DNA from: Phycomyces blakesleeanus NRRL 1555(-)
Taxonomy: Eukaryota > Mucoromycota > Mucoromycetes > Mucorales > Phycomycetaceae
Direction: 5' to 3'
Length of the DNA stretch: 64,000 nucleotides
NCBI RefSeq assembly: GCF_001638985.1
Contig: NW_017265148.1
Span: forward strand, 761,367-825,366
Under the pieces are notes generated by a model. The model searched no databases and was not told where the DNA came from. It was given only the letters and a program-made list of their open reading frames with translations. Position numbers and translations under genes: made by a program. Positions within the stretch are counted from its first letter, which is position 1; each line of letters begins with the position of its first letter. Positions 1-11,810 of this stretch are shown here, piece after piece.

Positions 1-152
1 CTGAATGAATGAATGAGTGAGTGAATTAATGAATTAATGAATGAATTAAAGTAAGAGACAGCTCTCCTTTTCTCTCTTGCTTTCTGCTTTTTTTGGAGGG
101 TGTTTGTTATTATTGTTGGTTGATATAAAGAAAGAAAAAAAGAAGAAGAAGC

Positions 153-208
<56 letters not shown>

Positions 209-514
209 AAGAAGAAGAAGAATAAGAACCTTTCTATATCTTTCTATTTCTTTTGCTCTTTTCCTGCTTGTTCGCTCTCTCGCGCACTTGTTTTCTTTTA
301 TATATATATATCTTTCTCACTCTTCTTTCATTCTTTCATTCTTCTTTCATCTTTCTTCTTTCTTTGTTGTAGAAGGTGATAATTTCTTTAAGGAGGAGGA
401 CGAGTTTTCTGTTGGTGTTGGCAGTGTTGGCGTTAAGAATTGATGTTGAATTTGCTATTGGTTTGTTGTCGGTAAAAGTAGTTGTTGTGTGGTATTGCTT
501 GTTTCTTCTTTTTC

Positions 515-551
<37 letters not shown>

Positions 552-560
552 TTTGCCTTT
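1..560. repeat. Simple-sequence DNA downstream of the casein kinase gene
   Basis: This stretch carries degenerate TGAA units (about 1-50), an AGT trinucleotide run (about 152-208) followed by GAA units, TA and CTTT tracts, and a CT dinucleotide run (about 521-548) that ends just short of the casein kinase stop codon. No credible coding sequence is visible. It probably contains the 3' untranslated region of the minus-strand kinase gene. Confidence 0.7.
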
Positions 561-2127
561 TTAAAAACAAGAGCACATTCCGCAAGTAACAACTGTTAAC
601 AATGTATGCCAAAAGCCTTGTTTCCGTGGAGGATCATTGGCCAGTTGGTCTCCATGATTGTGGGCGCCTTGGTTGGAAGTGTTCTGCATCGGAGACAGGT
701 TCTGGTAAGGGTGTTCGGCCTGTCTTTGGACACGGACCGCATCTGGTTTGACATGCGATATTTGATCGCCAACAATAACTGGAGTATTAGTAGTATTATT
801 ATTATTAGCATTGGCAGCACCACCGGCACCGGCAGCAGCAGAAGTGCTTGTATAGCGATTATTCTTATTGATTAATAAAAGAAAAAAAAGAGTTAAGACA
901 TATACACCAATAGCAGCAGTAATAGTAAACTTACCTCATATCCTTTGCCATTATTCAACAATGTCCAATCATACACAAAATCTTCTGTTTCGCCTCTTAC
1001 TCTCAAAACCTTGTTGAACAACTCGCGCAAGAAATCATAATCTGGCGACTCTTCAAAACCGAGTTTACGCACATATTGAAGGTAGATTCCAAACTCCTCT
1101 ACAAGCGACCAAGAAAAGAAAGTATAACAATTAATTATCAATAATTATCAATAATTATCAATAATATATATATATTACCTGGAAATCCGGCACAGAGATC
1201 CTTTACAGCAGTCGACTGCTTTTTTTCTCCAATCTTCTCATACTTTTGCTTGTTTGTGGCTGCCTTAAGCCCTTGCCATGGAAGTGAGCCTCTCAAAAAG
1301 TACATGAATACATGGCCAAGAGATTCCAAATCATCTCTTCTTGATTGTTCTATATAAAACCCAACCAAATCAATAAGTAAAATAAATTTATAATTATGTT
1401 TAAAAAGCAAAATTTTACCTCTTCCTAGGTGGGTATTGATACTCATGTATCTTGCAGTTCCGGACAGACTCTTGCGTTCTCTATAAGGGATATGCTGCTT
1501 TGTCTTTGGATCTCGGTATTGTTTGGCCATACCGAAATCGATCATGTAGACCATTGTGGCGGTCTTTGTGTTTGGACGACCAATCAGAAAGTTGTCTGGT
1601 TTGATGTCACGGTAAATCAAGTTACGTTCATGAACACTCTGTACACGGGTAATCTGTGGGAGAAACCAACAATAAATGTATATACATAAAATGAATGAAA
1701 GAAAGAAAGAAAGAAAGAAATATATATGTGTGAGTGAATATGAGGTATCTAATCTCAACAGAATATATCCGTTACTTGTACTCTTTTATATATATATAAT
1801 ATGTATGTTTGAAACGTTACCATTTGCTTGGCAAGCATAGCTACCGTCTTGATACTCAGTTTGCGAGAACACATATCGAATACATCTTCAAGACTTGGAC
1901 CAAGCATATCAATGACCAAGATGTTGTGTAGGCCTTCTTGTCCAAAGTAGTAGGCAGTAGGAATTCCAGCTATAATTTTTTTGGGGGTTTTTTTTTTGGT
2001 TTGTTTGATTCATTTTATTATTTATTTATTCAAGTTGCGTTATATTGCGTTATGTTGTATTGAAATCTTGAATAAGGGAATATGCTATATGCTATATGCT
2101 ATATGCTATATGCTATATGCTATATGC

Positions 2128-2160
<33 letters not shown>

Positions 2161-2484
2161 GTATGTGTATGTATGTGTATTTTTCTTCTTATTCTTATGG
2201 TTCTTCTTTATTTCTTGAAACTTACTGCAGCCAGCAAGAATCTTGTAGGTTCGGTACTCATCTCGTAATTGGGGAGCATCTGATTTACGAGGTTCGAATT
2301 TGATGGCAACTTGTTGACTATTGAGTAGATTGGTTCCTGTTGAGTCAACATGTGTTATATAAATATATGGATATATACATAAATATAAGTATAAATATAT
2401 AAATATTAATTATCTGCCAATAAATAAGAAAAATGATAATAATGATGATGATTGTAATACTACACTAAGCTAGTAAGGCTAGCG

Positions 2485-2525
<41 letters not shown>

Positions 2526-2877
2526 CATAATATTGTTAGTAATAATATTGCTACTGCCACTGCTACTGCTTCTGTTAATGATACTGATACTGATACTGAT
2601 ATTTATAATGATACTGTTACTGTTATTGTTACTGTTACTGCTATTGTTATTGCTATTGCTATCGGTATTGTTACTATTACTACTAATAGTAAATAATGAA
2701 TAGTGAATGTGTAATTATATATATATATATATAAAGAGGTCATGATTGATTACCTTCGTAAATGATGCCAAAACTTCCTTCTCCCAATTTTCTTCCAACT
2801 TTGTAATGAACACCTACAACGTTGGCTGACGTGGCTAGGGATCGGTTGGTACCGTGAGAACGAGGTTGGTTACTCAT
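561..2877 (-). CDS. Casein kinase 1, YCK-type, seven exons
   Basis: Membrane-associated serine/threonine kinase of the CK1 family; yeast Yck1/2 relatives act at the plasma membrane in nutrient signalling, endocytosis and morphogenesis. Exons in coding order: 2877-2754, 2336-2226, 1969-1821, 1653-1419, 1349-1179, 1098-935, 863-561. They total 1257 nt (418 aa) and all junctions are GT..AG and in frame. Visible landmarks are the glycine loop ([15 protein letters not shown]), VAIKFEP with the ATP-binding lysine, the catalytic loop [15 protein letters not shown] in [16 protein letters not shown], and the CK1 signature [20 protein letters not shown]. The tail is Asn/Ala/Gly-rich and ends TCGMCSCF; the Cys at -4 fits a CaaX-like box and several Cys could be lipidated, in keeping with yeast Yck1/2, which are palmitoylated at a C-terminal CC. 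The start is the first ATG, giving MSNQPRSHG before the kinase domain. Confidence 0.95.
2081..2165. repeat. TATATGC/TATATG microsatellite inside a kinase intron
   Basis: Seven-base units (TATATGC) repeated about seven times grade into TATATG units. The whole tract lies in the second intron of the casein kinase gene (1970-2225). Confidence 0.85.
2337..2753. repeat. Repeat-rich first intron of the casein kinase gene
   Basis: This 417-nt intron contains a TAA trinucleotide run (about 2484-2525), degenerate GATACT/GTTACT units (about 2560-2690) and a TA tract. It is bounded by GTAATC (donor at 2753) and CAACAG (acceptor at 2337), and is clearly longer than most introns in the window. Confidence 0.75.
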
Positions 2878-5039
2878 CAAGTTGTTTCCGACGTACAGTT
2901 AAACAATCTAACAACAGATTCGGTTTTTTTTTTGGTTTGGTATTGAAGGAGAGGGGAGTTTTTCTTTTCTTTGGTTGTTGTTGCTCTGGTTGTTTTGGTT
3001 GTTTTGGTTGCTTTTGGCTGTTTTGGTTGGTTGTTTGTTTGTTTTCTGCTTATGGAGGATAAGGAAAAAGGGGGAGGAAGAGTAGGAGAAGGGAGGGGAG
3101 ATTATTATTTTTAATAAAGGAAAGAATAAAAATAAAATATAATATAAAATATATATATATATAAAAGTAAAAGTAAAAGTAAAAGTAAAAGTAAAAGTAA
3201 AAATAAAATAAAATAAAATAAAAGTAATATATATATATATGTATATATAAGAAGAGGAAGAAGAGGAAGAGGAAGAGGAAGAAGAAAGTATTTCTGTCTG
3301 TCTGTTAGACTGTTAGACTGTTAGACTGTTAGACTGTTAGACTGTCTGTTTAACTGTTTAGCTTTCTGGTTACTTGACTGCTTGGCTATTAAGGTGTCTG
3401 TCTGTCTGTCTGTCTGTCTGACTGTTTCTATTTTATTTTTATCTTCTTTTTTTATATATATTTTATATGTGGTGTTTGTGTGTATTTCAATAGATGTTTG
3501 TGGCTGCTGAGAAGCGATTAAACGTAATTATTGCACTGTGATACGATGTGTGAGCGGAAGTGAAAACATGTAAGAGAGATGATAATTGTAATTGTAATTG
3601 TAATGGTTGCTATTGCTGTTGCTGTTGTTGAAGTAGCAATATTGTGTTTGTATTTCTGTGTCTGTAGGCTGAAGCTCTGCCGAACGATGAAATGATAACA
3701 ATACAATTCTTTTATATATATATATATATAAAAAGAGGTACGTACAAGGTACTAAGGTGGTCACCAATATCAGTTAGACGAAAATAGTGGGAGGCGGAGA
3801 AGATAGACAGCAAAAGATACCAGCACCAACAACAAAAGTATTATGTAATGGTAGTAAGAAGCAGTAACAGAAGAAGAAGAAGAAGAAGAAGAAGAAGCAG
3901 AAGCAGAAGCAGAAGAAGGAAGAAGTATATTTATTTATACATCTGTCTATCTTTTACATACGATTAAATAAAGTAGATTGTTAAATTAGTGAAAATATAT
4001 TTATTTATTTACTTTACATAAATAATAATGATAATAAGGGGGGAGCTCTTTTGGCTTTTGGCTTTGGTTTTGGTTTTGGCTTTTGGCTTTTTGAGGGCTG
4101 GGAGTTGGGGTGAAAATAAAGGAGTTGGAAATCAATCTGCATCTCTAATGCTTGTAAGAAATACAACAACCTTTTATTTTTGTTTTTCCACAATCTTGTT
4201 CTTCTTGTTCTTTCTTTTTATGACTCTATATATTACACACACACACATAAATATAAATTGGTGTTTGTGTAGTAAAGAGCAATATACCAAATATATATAT
4301 ATATATAAAGGAAATGGACGTCACTGTGTATACTTTACATTATTACTATTATTATATTCTTTAATTGAATGTAGTAAAAGCAGAAAGAGTCTTGCTTCTT
4401 TAAATGCAAGGGGAGAGAAGGAGAAAGGGGCTAATTTCTTACGTACATATAAAAGAAGAAAAAGAAAGGGAAGAGAAGGCAAGATATAGAGAGTGATAAA
4501 ATAAAGCAGGCTTTATTAGTGTGCAGTATTATACATATTGACGTTACTCTTTTTGAAACAACCTGGATATTACATTACCTGTACACCACAAAACACACTC
4601 TCACACACACACACAAAAGCATTAAATTCAACGTCTTTTTTGTTGTTTACATTAAAATAGTAGTAATAGAAATATTTATTTATATATTTTTATATATAAA
4701 AAAGAAAATATTTATATTTATGCAATTGTGGGTGAAAATAATATATAATGAAAATAAAGCTATATATCCTCTTTTCCTTTCCATATTTCCTCTTCTTTTA
4801 CACACAATACACAGATGCGCTATTGTGTGTATGTGTGTGTATACAAGAAGCAAGAAACAAGGTTGAATTGAAAAGAAGAAGAAGGTAAAGGAGTAGGAGA
4901 GGAATAAGGAAATGAGGGATAAAAGAAGGGAGGAGTAGTTGAAAGTTGAGAAAAGCAAAGCAAAGCCCTCTCTTCATTATAACACATTTTTTTATATCTT
5001 TCTTTCTTGTACATCCTCTCTTTTCTCTTTCAATATTAT
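2878..5039. other. Intergenic: casein kinase promoter and dipeptidase 3' flank
   Basis: No gene is visible in these 2.2 kb. They contain a G/T-rich stretch (2930-3060), AAAAGT units (about 3164-3200), TGTTAGAC units (about 3302-3350), TCTG units (about 3395-3420), GAA runs (3240-3290, 3865-3925) and several TA tracts. Open frames such as that at 4028-4489 are low-complexity (IYIYK, LLLLL) and do not look coding. The segment near 2878-3500 must include the casein kinase promoter; no clear TATA box can be singled out among the TA tracts. Confidence 0.7.
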
Positions 5040-6799
5040 TTACTCTGGCTTTGCCTCAGCAACCTCATAGAGGTAGGTGCCGAGCAACTTGATACCAGAA
5101 ACATAGTTGGATCGATCCAATTTTTCGTTTGTAGAGTGGGCACCATCATCACCACGTCCCATGGGAAGCAACAACACATTCTTCTTGAGGGCATCCTGGA
5201 AAGAAAGAGTGACCGGGATAGAACCTCCCTCACGGGTAAGATCGGGCTTAACACCAAACACCTTTTCGACAGCATTGGAAGCCGCAACATAGTTCCAGTG
5301 GTTGGGACTGGCCACCCAGTGGTTGCCGGCATGAGTGCATGAGATGGACATTGTGTTCTTGGACCCAAGCTTGGCAAACTCCTCGTTCACGTACTTCTCG
5401 ACCAATTCGGTAATCTGCTTGGGCTCCATGTCGGGCACAGTGCGGATTGAGAACTTGCCGACCACACGGGCAGGAATGACGGTCTTGTCACCGGGGTTGT
5501 AGAATGCACCCTCAACACCATGCAGAGACAGCGAAGGGAATCTCCAACGGTGCTGAAGAGTGTCCTTGACGGAATCGTGAATGTTGATCTCGTTTCCAAC
5601 AGCGTCATGGAGCTCCTGCATGGTGAAGGACAGATCATCATAGGTCTTCTCCTCTTCGGCAGACACAGCCAGCACATTGTCGTAGATTCCAGGAATCAGG
5701 ATCTTTCCCTTTGGAGTAACCAACTTGCTCATGACCGCAAACAGATCAGTCATAGGCTCATGGATAGTGGCACCAAACACACCACTGTGCAAATCAGCTA
5801 AAATAATAATTTGTGAATATAAAATATAAATATATTGACAACTCTAGCATAATACAATACTATAATAAATCCCACGCCCACATCTATACACAGTTATTAA
5901 TATTACCTTTGGGTCCCTTGACAGTAAGATGGAAGTAAGATACACCACGAAGACCGTAGGTAACACAAGGCTTAGTGGTACCGAGCCAGTAGTTGTCCGA
6001 GATAGACACAACATCGACATCCTTAAAGTATTTGTCGGCCTCGTTAAAGATAATATCATCAAGACCCTCTGAACCAGACTCCTCCATGCCCTCAAGACAA
6101 AACTTGAGGTTGACGGGCAATTCAAGGCCAAGCTCTTTGTGTGCCTCGACTACGTTAATCCAGCCAAGAACGGGACCCTTGTCATCACTGCTACCACGTC
6201 CAATAAGACGGTGCTTCTCGTCTTCAACCAACTCGAAAGGATCGGTGTTCCATCCATCCTCTTTAAGAGCCTTGAACAGTAGTAATATATATATATATAA
6301 TTTAGTTATACGCGCGTCACTCTTTTATCCACATATCTGTAAGCAATACTCACGGGCTGGACATCATAATGACCATAGACCAATACAGTCTTCTTGGCAG
6401 GATCGGTTCCGATAGTAGCCAAGACAATTGGAGGCAAGGGAAGAGGAGTTCCGTGGAAGTCCTGGACACCGGGGTCGCGTGTCTCGACCGAAGCACCGAG
6501 AGCCTTGAGCTCATCAATCAAGAATTCGCCCATACGGAAGACTTCTTTACGATAAGCAGGGTCACCACTCACACTAGGTTGAATTGAATTAGAAGGGTTA
6601 AAATGGGAAAAAGAAGTGTGGTTGACGCGTATCTGACGGTTTATAGAAAACGAAATAAATCCCAAAGTCCAAAGACAGAGAGAGATAAGATATTATATTA
6701 AATTAACCTTGGAATGGCTACAGCCTTACGGAGACGGTCAATGTAGGCCTCCTGGTTCTTTTCGGCGTATTCAATAAAGGTATCTACTGGGCTTGACAT
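5040..6799 (-). CDS. DUG1: Cytosolic M20 metallodipeptidase (DUG1/CNDP2 type), four exons
   Basis: Di-zinc peptidase of the CNDP family; yeast Dug1 hydrolyses Cys-Gly and other dipeptides in glutathione degradation. Exons in coding order: 6799-6708, 6573-6354, 6270-5907, 5797-5040. They total 1434 nt (477 aa), the family's usual length. Visible features are the first metal-ligand motif GHYDVQP (about residues 98-104), GRGSSDDKG with the bridging aspartate (about 128-136), the catalytic glutamate in [10 protein letters not shown] (about 164-173), the dimerisation/substrate segment [17 protein letters not shown], and the C-terminal ligand histidine in [12 protein letters not shown]. The start [16 protein letters not shown] fits the family N-terminus and shows no signal peptide, so the enzyme should be cytosolic. 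The first intron uses a GTTAAT donor, somewhat off consensus. Confidence 0.95.
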
Positions 6800-7485
6800 C
6801 TTTTAGTATAAGGAAGAAAGAAGAAGAAGAAGAAGCAGAGTGGAACTAGAATATTACGTATATAATATAATAAAAATACTATTATTTTTAATTATTAAAT
6901 AAATAAATAAATAAATTTATCATTTTTGGGATTCTGTTGTGTATCGTCTGAGTTTTGATTCTTATGACGCGTGCGAAAAAACAAGGTCATGAGAGTAATA
7001 CGATTGGGCGATTAAGGACCTGGATCTGGATGACCCGACACTGGACCTTTATTTTTTTTTCTATTTTTTTATTTATTTAGATTTCTTAATTTGAAGTGTG
7101 ACATCTCTATTTACACTTTGGGAAAAAACTGCTTGTTTTGACCAATTATTCTCTTATAATATTTTGCCTTTTGTGGGAAATTATTATAAGTACATATATA
7201 GAATATGTGCTTGTATTCGATTAAGTGAATAAGTGAATAAATGAATGAATGAATTTATTTTTATATATAAAAGAAAAAATTAAATGAGTAATGAAAAATA
7301 AATATTTCAATATTTTCTCAAGAAAATAATAGCTGAAATAATAACAATAATAATAACAATCTAATGAGGTCTAGAAGAGGATAAAGATAAAGAAGCGTGG
7401 CTTTTTCTTTCTTTCTTTTTCTCTGTCTAAAGAAAACTATGTTTATAAAGGTTGCATAATAAAATGGCAAAGAGGAATTGATCGA
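6800..7485. other. Intergenic: dipeptidase promoter and dUTPase 3' flank
   Basis: AT-rich DNA with a GAA run just upstream of the dipeptidase start (about 6808-6838) and AAAT/GAAT units near 6895-6915 and 7228-7255. No coding sequence or RNA gene is recognisable. Confidence 0.6.
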
Positions 7486-8395
7486 TTATCGCTTTCCACT
7501 TGAACCATAACCATTATGACCACGCACTGTCATGTCCAATTCCTAATATGTATAAAGTACATAGATATCAGTGATAGCAATAGTGATAAATATGTTGAAT
7601 TGAAACACTTGGACAGTTAAATCAATAGCAACAAAGCAGAAAAAAAATTACCTCGACTTCAACTACTTCTGGAGTAAAGATTCGTTCAAGAATAAGCTGT
7701 GCAACGCGGTCTCCAACTTTGACTATTTGAAATATATACATAAATGAGTATACGAATTTATGTGAATGTGTGTAGATTTAAATGATAATTAGATAAATAA
7801 ATTGAATTGAATTGAATTAATTAAATAATTAACTATATATATATAGTTAAAGTGCTCATCTTATTCTCCTTCTCCTTCTAATTCTAATTACCTTGATAAT
7901 CTTCCTTGGAGAAGTTGAACATCACTACGCCCAAAGGACCGCGATAGTCTGCATCAATTACGCCAGCTCCAGTGTCAAGAAAGTTCTTGGATGCCAATCC
8001 AGAACGAGGAGCAACTCGACCATAACAACCATCAGGAAGACAGATGGAAATATCAGTAGCAACGATAGTCTTTCCTTGAGCAGGAATCACAATATCAACA
8101 GCACTAATTACATACAAATTATTATGTTAATTCAAAATATAATTAAATATATATAAAAAAACGAATGAACGAGCAAGTGAATGAATGAATGTATAATACA
8201 TAATAGAAAGAATAAACCAAGAAGAAGAAGAAAAAAAAACAAAATAACAATTTGCTTCAATCTAATTTTTTTAATCTACATCTCAATCACAATCTACCTG
8301 TATAGATCATAACCAGCAGCTTGGGCAGATCCACGTGTAGGAATCTTGGCATTTTCGGAAAGACGCTTGACAATCAAAGCAGCCATGGCAGTCAT
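7486..8395 (-). CDS. DUT1: Deoxyuridine 5'-triphosphate nucleotidohydrolase, four exons
   Basis: Trimeric dUTPase that hydrolyses dUTP to dUMP and pyrophosphate, keeping uracil out of DNA and feeding dTMP synthesis. Exons in coding order: 8395-8298, 8103-7892, 7722-7652, 7542-7486. They total 438 nt (145 aa), a normal length for the eukaryotic enzyme. The conserved motifs run in order: motif 1 AAGYDLYS, motif 2 [10 protein letters not shown], motif 3 [19 protein letters not shown], motif 4 [12 protein letters not shown], and motif 5 [11 protein letters not shown]. Motif 5 has Tyr and Ser where many relatives have Phe and Thr, a conservative change. The first ATG (8395) gives MTAMAAL; the second in-frame ATG (8386) is equally possible. 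No presequence is seen, so the product is probably nuclear/cytosolic. Confidence 0.96.
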
Positions 8396-9117
8396 TTTTG
8401 TATGTATTTATGTATGTATGTGTATGAATGAAATTAATTTGTCAGTGTGCAAGTAAAATACACAAAAGAAAAAGAAAAACGTAAATAAATGAAATAAAAT
8501 AAAGAGGTTCTAAAATAGGAAGGGAAGGTCATATAAATATTAAAATATATATATATTTTAAAAAAAACAAGATACGCGTCGCGTACAAAAAAGACAAATA
8601 AAAACAAAACAAAAGACGCGTATTGTGTTTGATATTCATATCTAGTGGCTAGGTTTGACATTATGTAAATAAATGTATTTTTTATATATATATATATTTC
8701 TGTATATGCATACAAAAATAATGAAACATTTGTTTCAAAAATAATAATATTATTATAGAAGAATAAGAAAACATATGCACTCAAACACACACACTCATAC
8801 AGAGATAAACTAAAAGAAAAAAATATATTCAAAGTGTTTCAATATTATTAATGTTCTTTTAAGTCTTTTATATGCACAGAACAAATTAATGCACTCCCAA
8901 AATGAACAAATAGTATACTGTTTCATGTGTTTCAAGAATTTTACGCATAAAGATTATTTGATTTGATAACATTAATAATAAATGATGCTGGTGATGGTGA
9001 TAATTATTATTTTGCTTATATATTATATATCTTTTCTTTTCTTTTTTGATGTATAAAAAATCAGTGCATTTTCTTTTTCTTTATTTGGTTGTGTAAAAAA
9101 GATGGAGGGACCGTAAA
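8396..9117. other. Intergenic: dUTPase promoter and QCR2 3' flank
   Basis: AT-rich DNA with TATG units next to the dUTPase start and TA tracts near 8545-8560 and 8683-8698. Nothing coding is recognisable. Confidence 0.6.
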
Positions 9118-11810
9118 TTAGAGGGAAACGGAATCAGCATAGGGGAGGCTGCTGAGGTCACCAAGGGCAACAGTGGTAGCCTTACCCTTGAGGATCTTTT
9201 CTGCGATCTAATTTATTTTATAGAAAATAAAATTATTAAAAAAGTCAGTTTTTAATTTTTTTTTAAAGAAAGAAACCATAGAAACACCAGCAATAATCAC
9301 TTCTTTTAATCACGCCACACCAAAATATATCATGTTTCTTCTACTACTTCTTATTATTTGGATATATAGCTATTGTAACCATGGCTACAACTATTGTTAT
9401 TATTATTAATTTACCTTTGAAACCTCAGAGGCAGTGATCTTATCAAGAGCAGCAACGAGCTCAGATGTGGAGGTATAGTTTCCAGAAAGGAGAGCCTAAG
9501 AAGATAGAAGAGAGAGAAAATGTTCATACACACAGATTCTTATGTCCTGAAACTCTTTCTTCTTCTAATAATCTAATTTAAATGCAGTTTAATTTACCTG
9601 GGTACCAACAGTCTCAAGACGGTCCAAGCGGGTCTCAAGGCCAGCAACGGCAGCGAACTTGGCCTGTGCAACAGCTCTCTTGAAATCCTCACCAGAAAGG
9701 TTGGTGGCAACGGCCTTGAGCTGTTCGGCAGCAGCAGAGACAGCAGCAGTGGCATCGGCGTTGGCAGCAGTCACCTGGACACCGAAAAGGCCGGCATCAG
9801 AGTAGCCAAAGTTGAAGGCCTTGATCTCAGTGGTCTCACCAAACTTGGCGGAGGCCTGGGCAAGCAAGCTGGAACCAGCAGACCACTTGACAAACTTGTC
9901 ACCACCGAGGGCGAAACGGAGGACCTGGGCAGCAGCAAACTCGGCAGAGTTGGAAGCAGCACCCTCAAAGGCAAGAACGTACTGGGCAAGAGCGTTGCTA
10001 CCCTCGGTACGGATCTCAGCACCATAGTACTTGGTGGCAGCAGACTTCAACTCCTGGCCAGAGGGAAGACCAGCAAAGTAGGTCTCGGCCAACTTCTCGA
10101 CAGTCTCGTGGGCAATGCCGGTACCGACAAGGGCAATGTTACCAGAGACAAACAACTGCTTGGCGTAGCTCTTGACAGCAGCGTTGTTGATGTGGGAAGT
10201 GGGCTTGGCGAACACAGAGTTACCGAGACCAGTGCGGAAAGCACCCTGGTGAGCGAGCTCAAGGGAAGCCAACTCGGGAGTGGCCCAGGCGTTGGCAGAC
10301 TCGGCAGCGGTCTGCTTGGCAATATCGATGAACTCGTGCTCCTGGAACTTTTGGTTCTGGACAACGTCAGCAAGAATCTCGGCGAACTGCTCACTAACAA
10401 TTTATATAAATTATTTACGTGTGTTGGTTAGTTGTCATATCATGAAACAATTTTTTTAATAAAAATAATAGTAATCAATTAAATATCCCTTTTAAATAAA
10501 ATGTATATTTAAACCACCAAAACCCACGCCACAATCCACACACACACGTATATATATATAACATTCTCTTTTAACTTTTTTGAAACAAAACACATATTCA
10601 CTTTCTCCATCCCTCTTCTCTCGTTAAGATGATATTTTTCAACAAGGTAATTGGCTATCTACTTACGCATCCTCGCTCAAGAACTCGGCGGAGTAGACAA
10701 TCGACTCGTGGGTCAAGTTGGAAGACAAGACGGCACCAGCAAGTTCGGCCTCACGGGCAATACGGAAGGCAGTGCGGTTGGCGTTGTTCTACTCAGAAAC
10801 CCCACGCAAAAAGAAAAGAAAAATATACACGCACATGTTTCAATACACTTCCTTCTTTTCACACACAAATATATATATACATATATATTTAATTCATTAT
10901 TCTACTGCTTTAATTGAATAGCAATAAAGAGAAATAATAATGAATTATGAGTCTAAAAGTTATCGCTTTTACTTCTTCTTTGTCGAGAAAGAAGTGTCGC
11001 AAATTTGGTTGGTTGGTGCTGTGGTGTGGTTTGTCTTTTGTAAATGTGTTTATGTCATGCCGAGATTGTAATGTGACATTTGAAGGTGTGCATTTGTGTG
11101 TATGTATATATTTTTTCCGAGGAATTCCAAACAAGTTTTGGCTTCTTTTTTAAAAAAAAGTTGAAGCAATTGCTTTTCTTCATTTTCTTCTCTCTTTATT
11201 GCTTTCTTTTATTTTTTTTATGTGCTCTGAGGTTTTCGTAAACTTGTCGCGTCGTATCCAATGCCATTCTTAATGTCGATTTTCTTTTTCTTTTCCTCCC
11301 TCAATAATAATAAGAATGCCGTGGTTGGTAAAGTTGACGTCTCTTCTTGGCGGTGGTGTTCTTTTTGATTTATTGTTCGTATCTCTTTTTAATTTGTTGT
11401 ATCTGGCTTGATTTTTAGACACAGTACAAAAGCGTAGTGTGCGTGTTTACGATTGTGCTTATAGGTGTATTTGTCGGTTTGTCTGTATCTGCGTATCTGC
11501 GTGTCTATATACATATCTATACTTGCAATAGAAACCAAAAGAAAAGAAAAATATATAGTAACACGGGTCTCACCTTGAAGCCGTAGTTCTTCAAGAAGTG
11601 TGCGACACCAGCATGGCCGTTCTCGAGTCTGGAACCACCGTTGACAACGACAGACAAACCGGCAGTCTGGCCAGCCTCTTCAACGGAAGCGACCTTAACG
11701 CCGTTCTTAGCAGTGGTGATCTGGACACCCTGAGCAGCAGCAGCAGTGGCGTAAGAAGCCTTTGCGGAGGCAGTGGTGGAGACGATAGCTCTGCGAGTGG
11801 CGGCCAACAT
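9118..11810 (-). CDS. QCR2: Mitochondrial complex III core protein 2, five exons
   Basis: Core subunit 2 of the cytochrome bc1 complex, an M16-protease-like protein facing the mitochondrial matrix. Exons in coding order: 11810-11574, 10788-10667, 10393-9598, 9495-9415, 9207-9118. They total 1326 nt (441 aa), in frame. The N-terminus MLAATRRAIVSTTASAKASY is rich in Arg/Ser/Ala without acids, a typical matrix presequence. The mature part has the M16 fold signature regions (GLSVVVNGGSRLENGHAGVA, then REAELAGAVLSSNLTHESIV) but lacks an HxxEH zinc site, as expected for QCR2 rather than the processing peptidase. The C-terminus ends GDLSSLPYADSVSL, typical of the family. The first intron (10789-11573) is unusually long. 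Codon use is GC-richer than the flanks, consistent with high expression. Confidence 0.93.
10789..11573 (-). other. 785-nt first intron of QCR2
   Basis: Bounded by AAG|GTGAGA (donor at 11573) and GAGTAG|AACAAC (acceptor at 10789). It is roughly ten times the usual intron size in this window. The interior is pyrimidine-rich on the plus strand and contains moderately GC-rich patches (11220-11360, 11440-11510). No extra exon that would keep the conserved QCR2 alignment is visible, and no snoRNA boxes could be assigned by eye. Confidence 0.7.

Noticed and set aside
4028..4489. Plus-strand open frame of about 150 codons
   Set aside because: Translation is driven by TA, CA and GAA repeats (IYIYK, KRRKRK), with no family features, inside an evident intergenic region.
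10108..10431. Antisense frames over QCR2
   Set aside because: They mirror the GC-rich codons of the real gene on the other strand, and the QCR2 frame carries the conserved protein.
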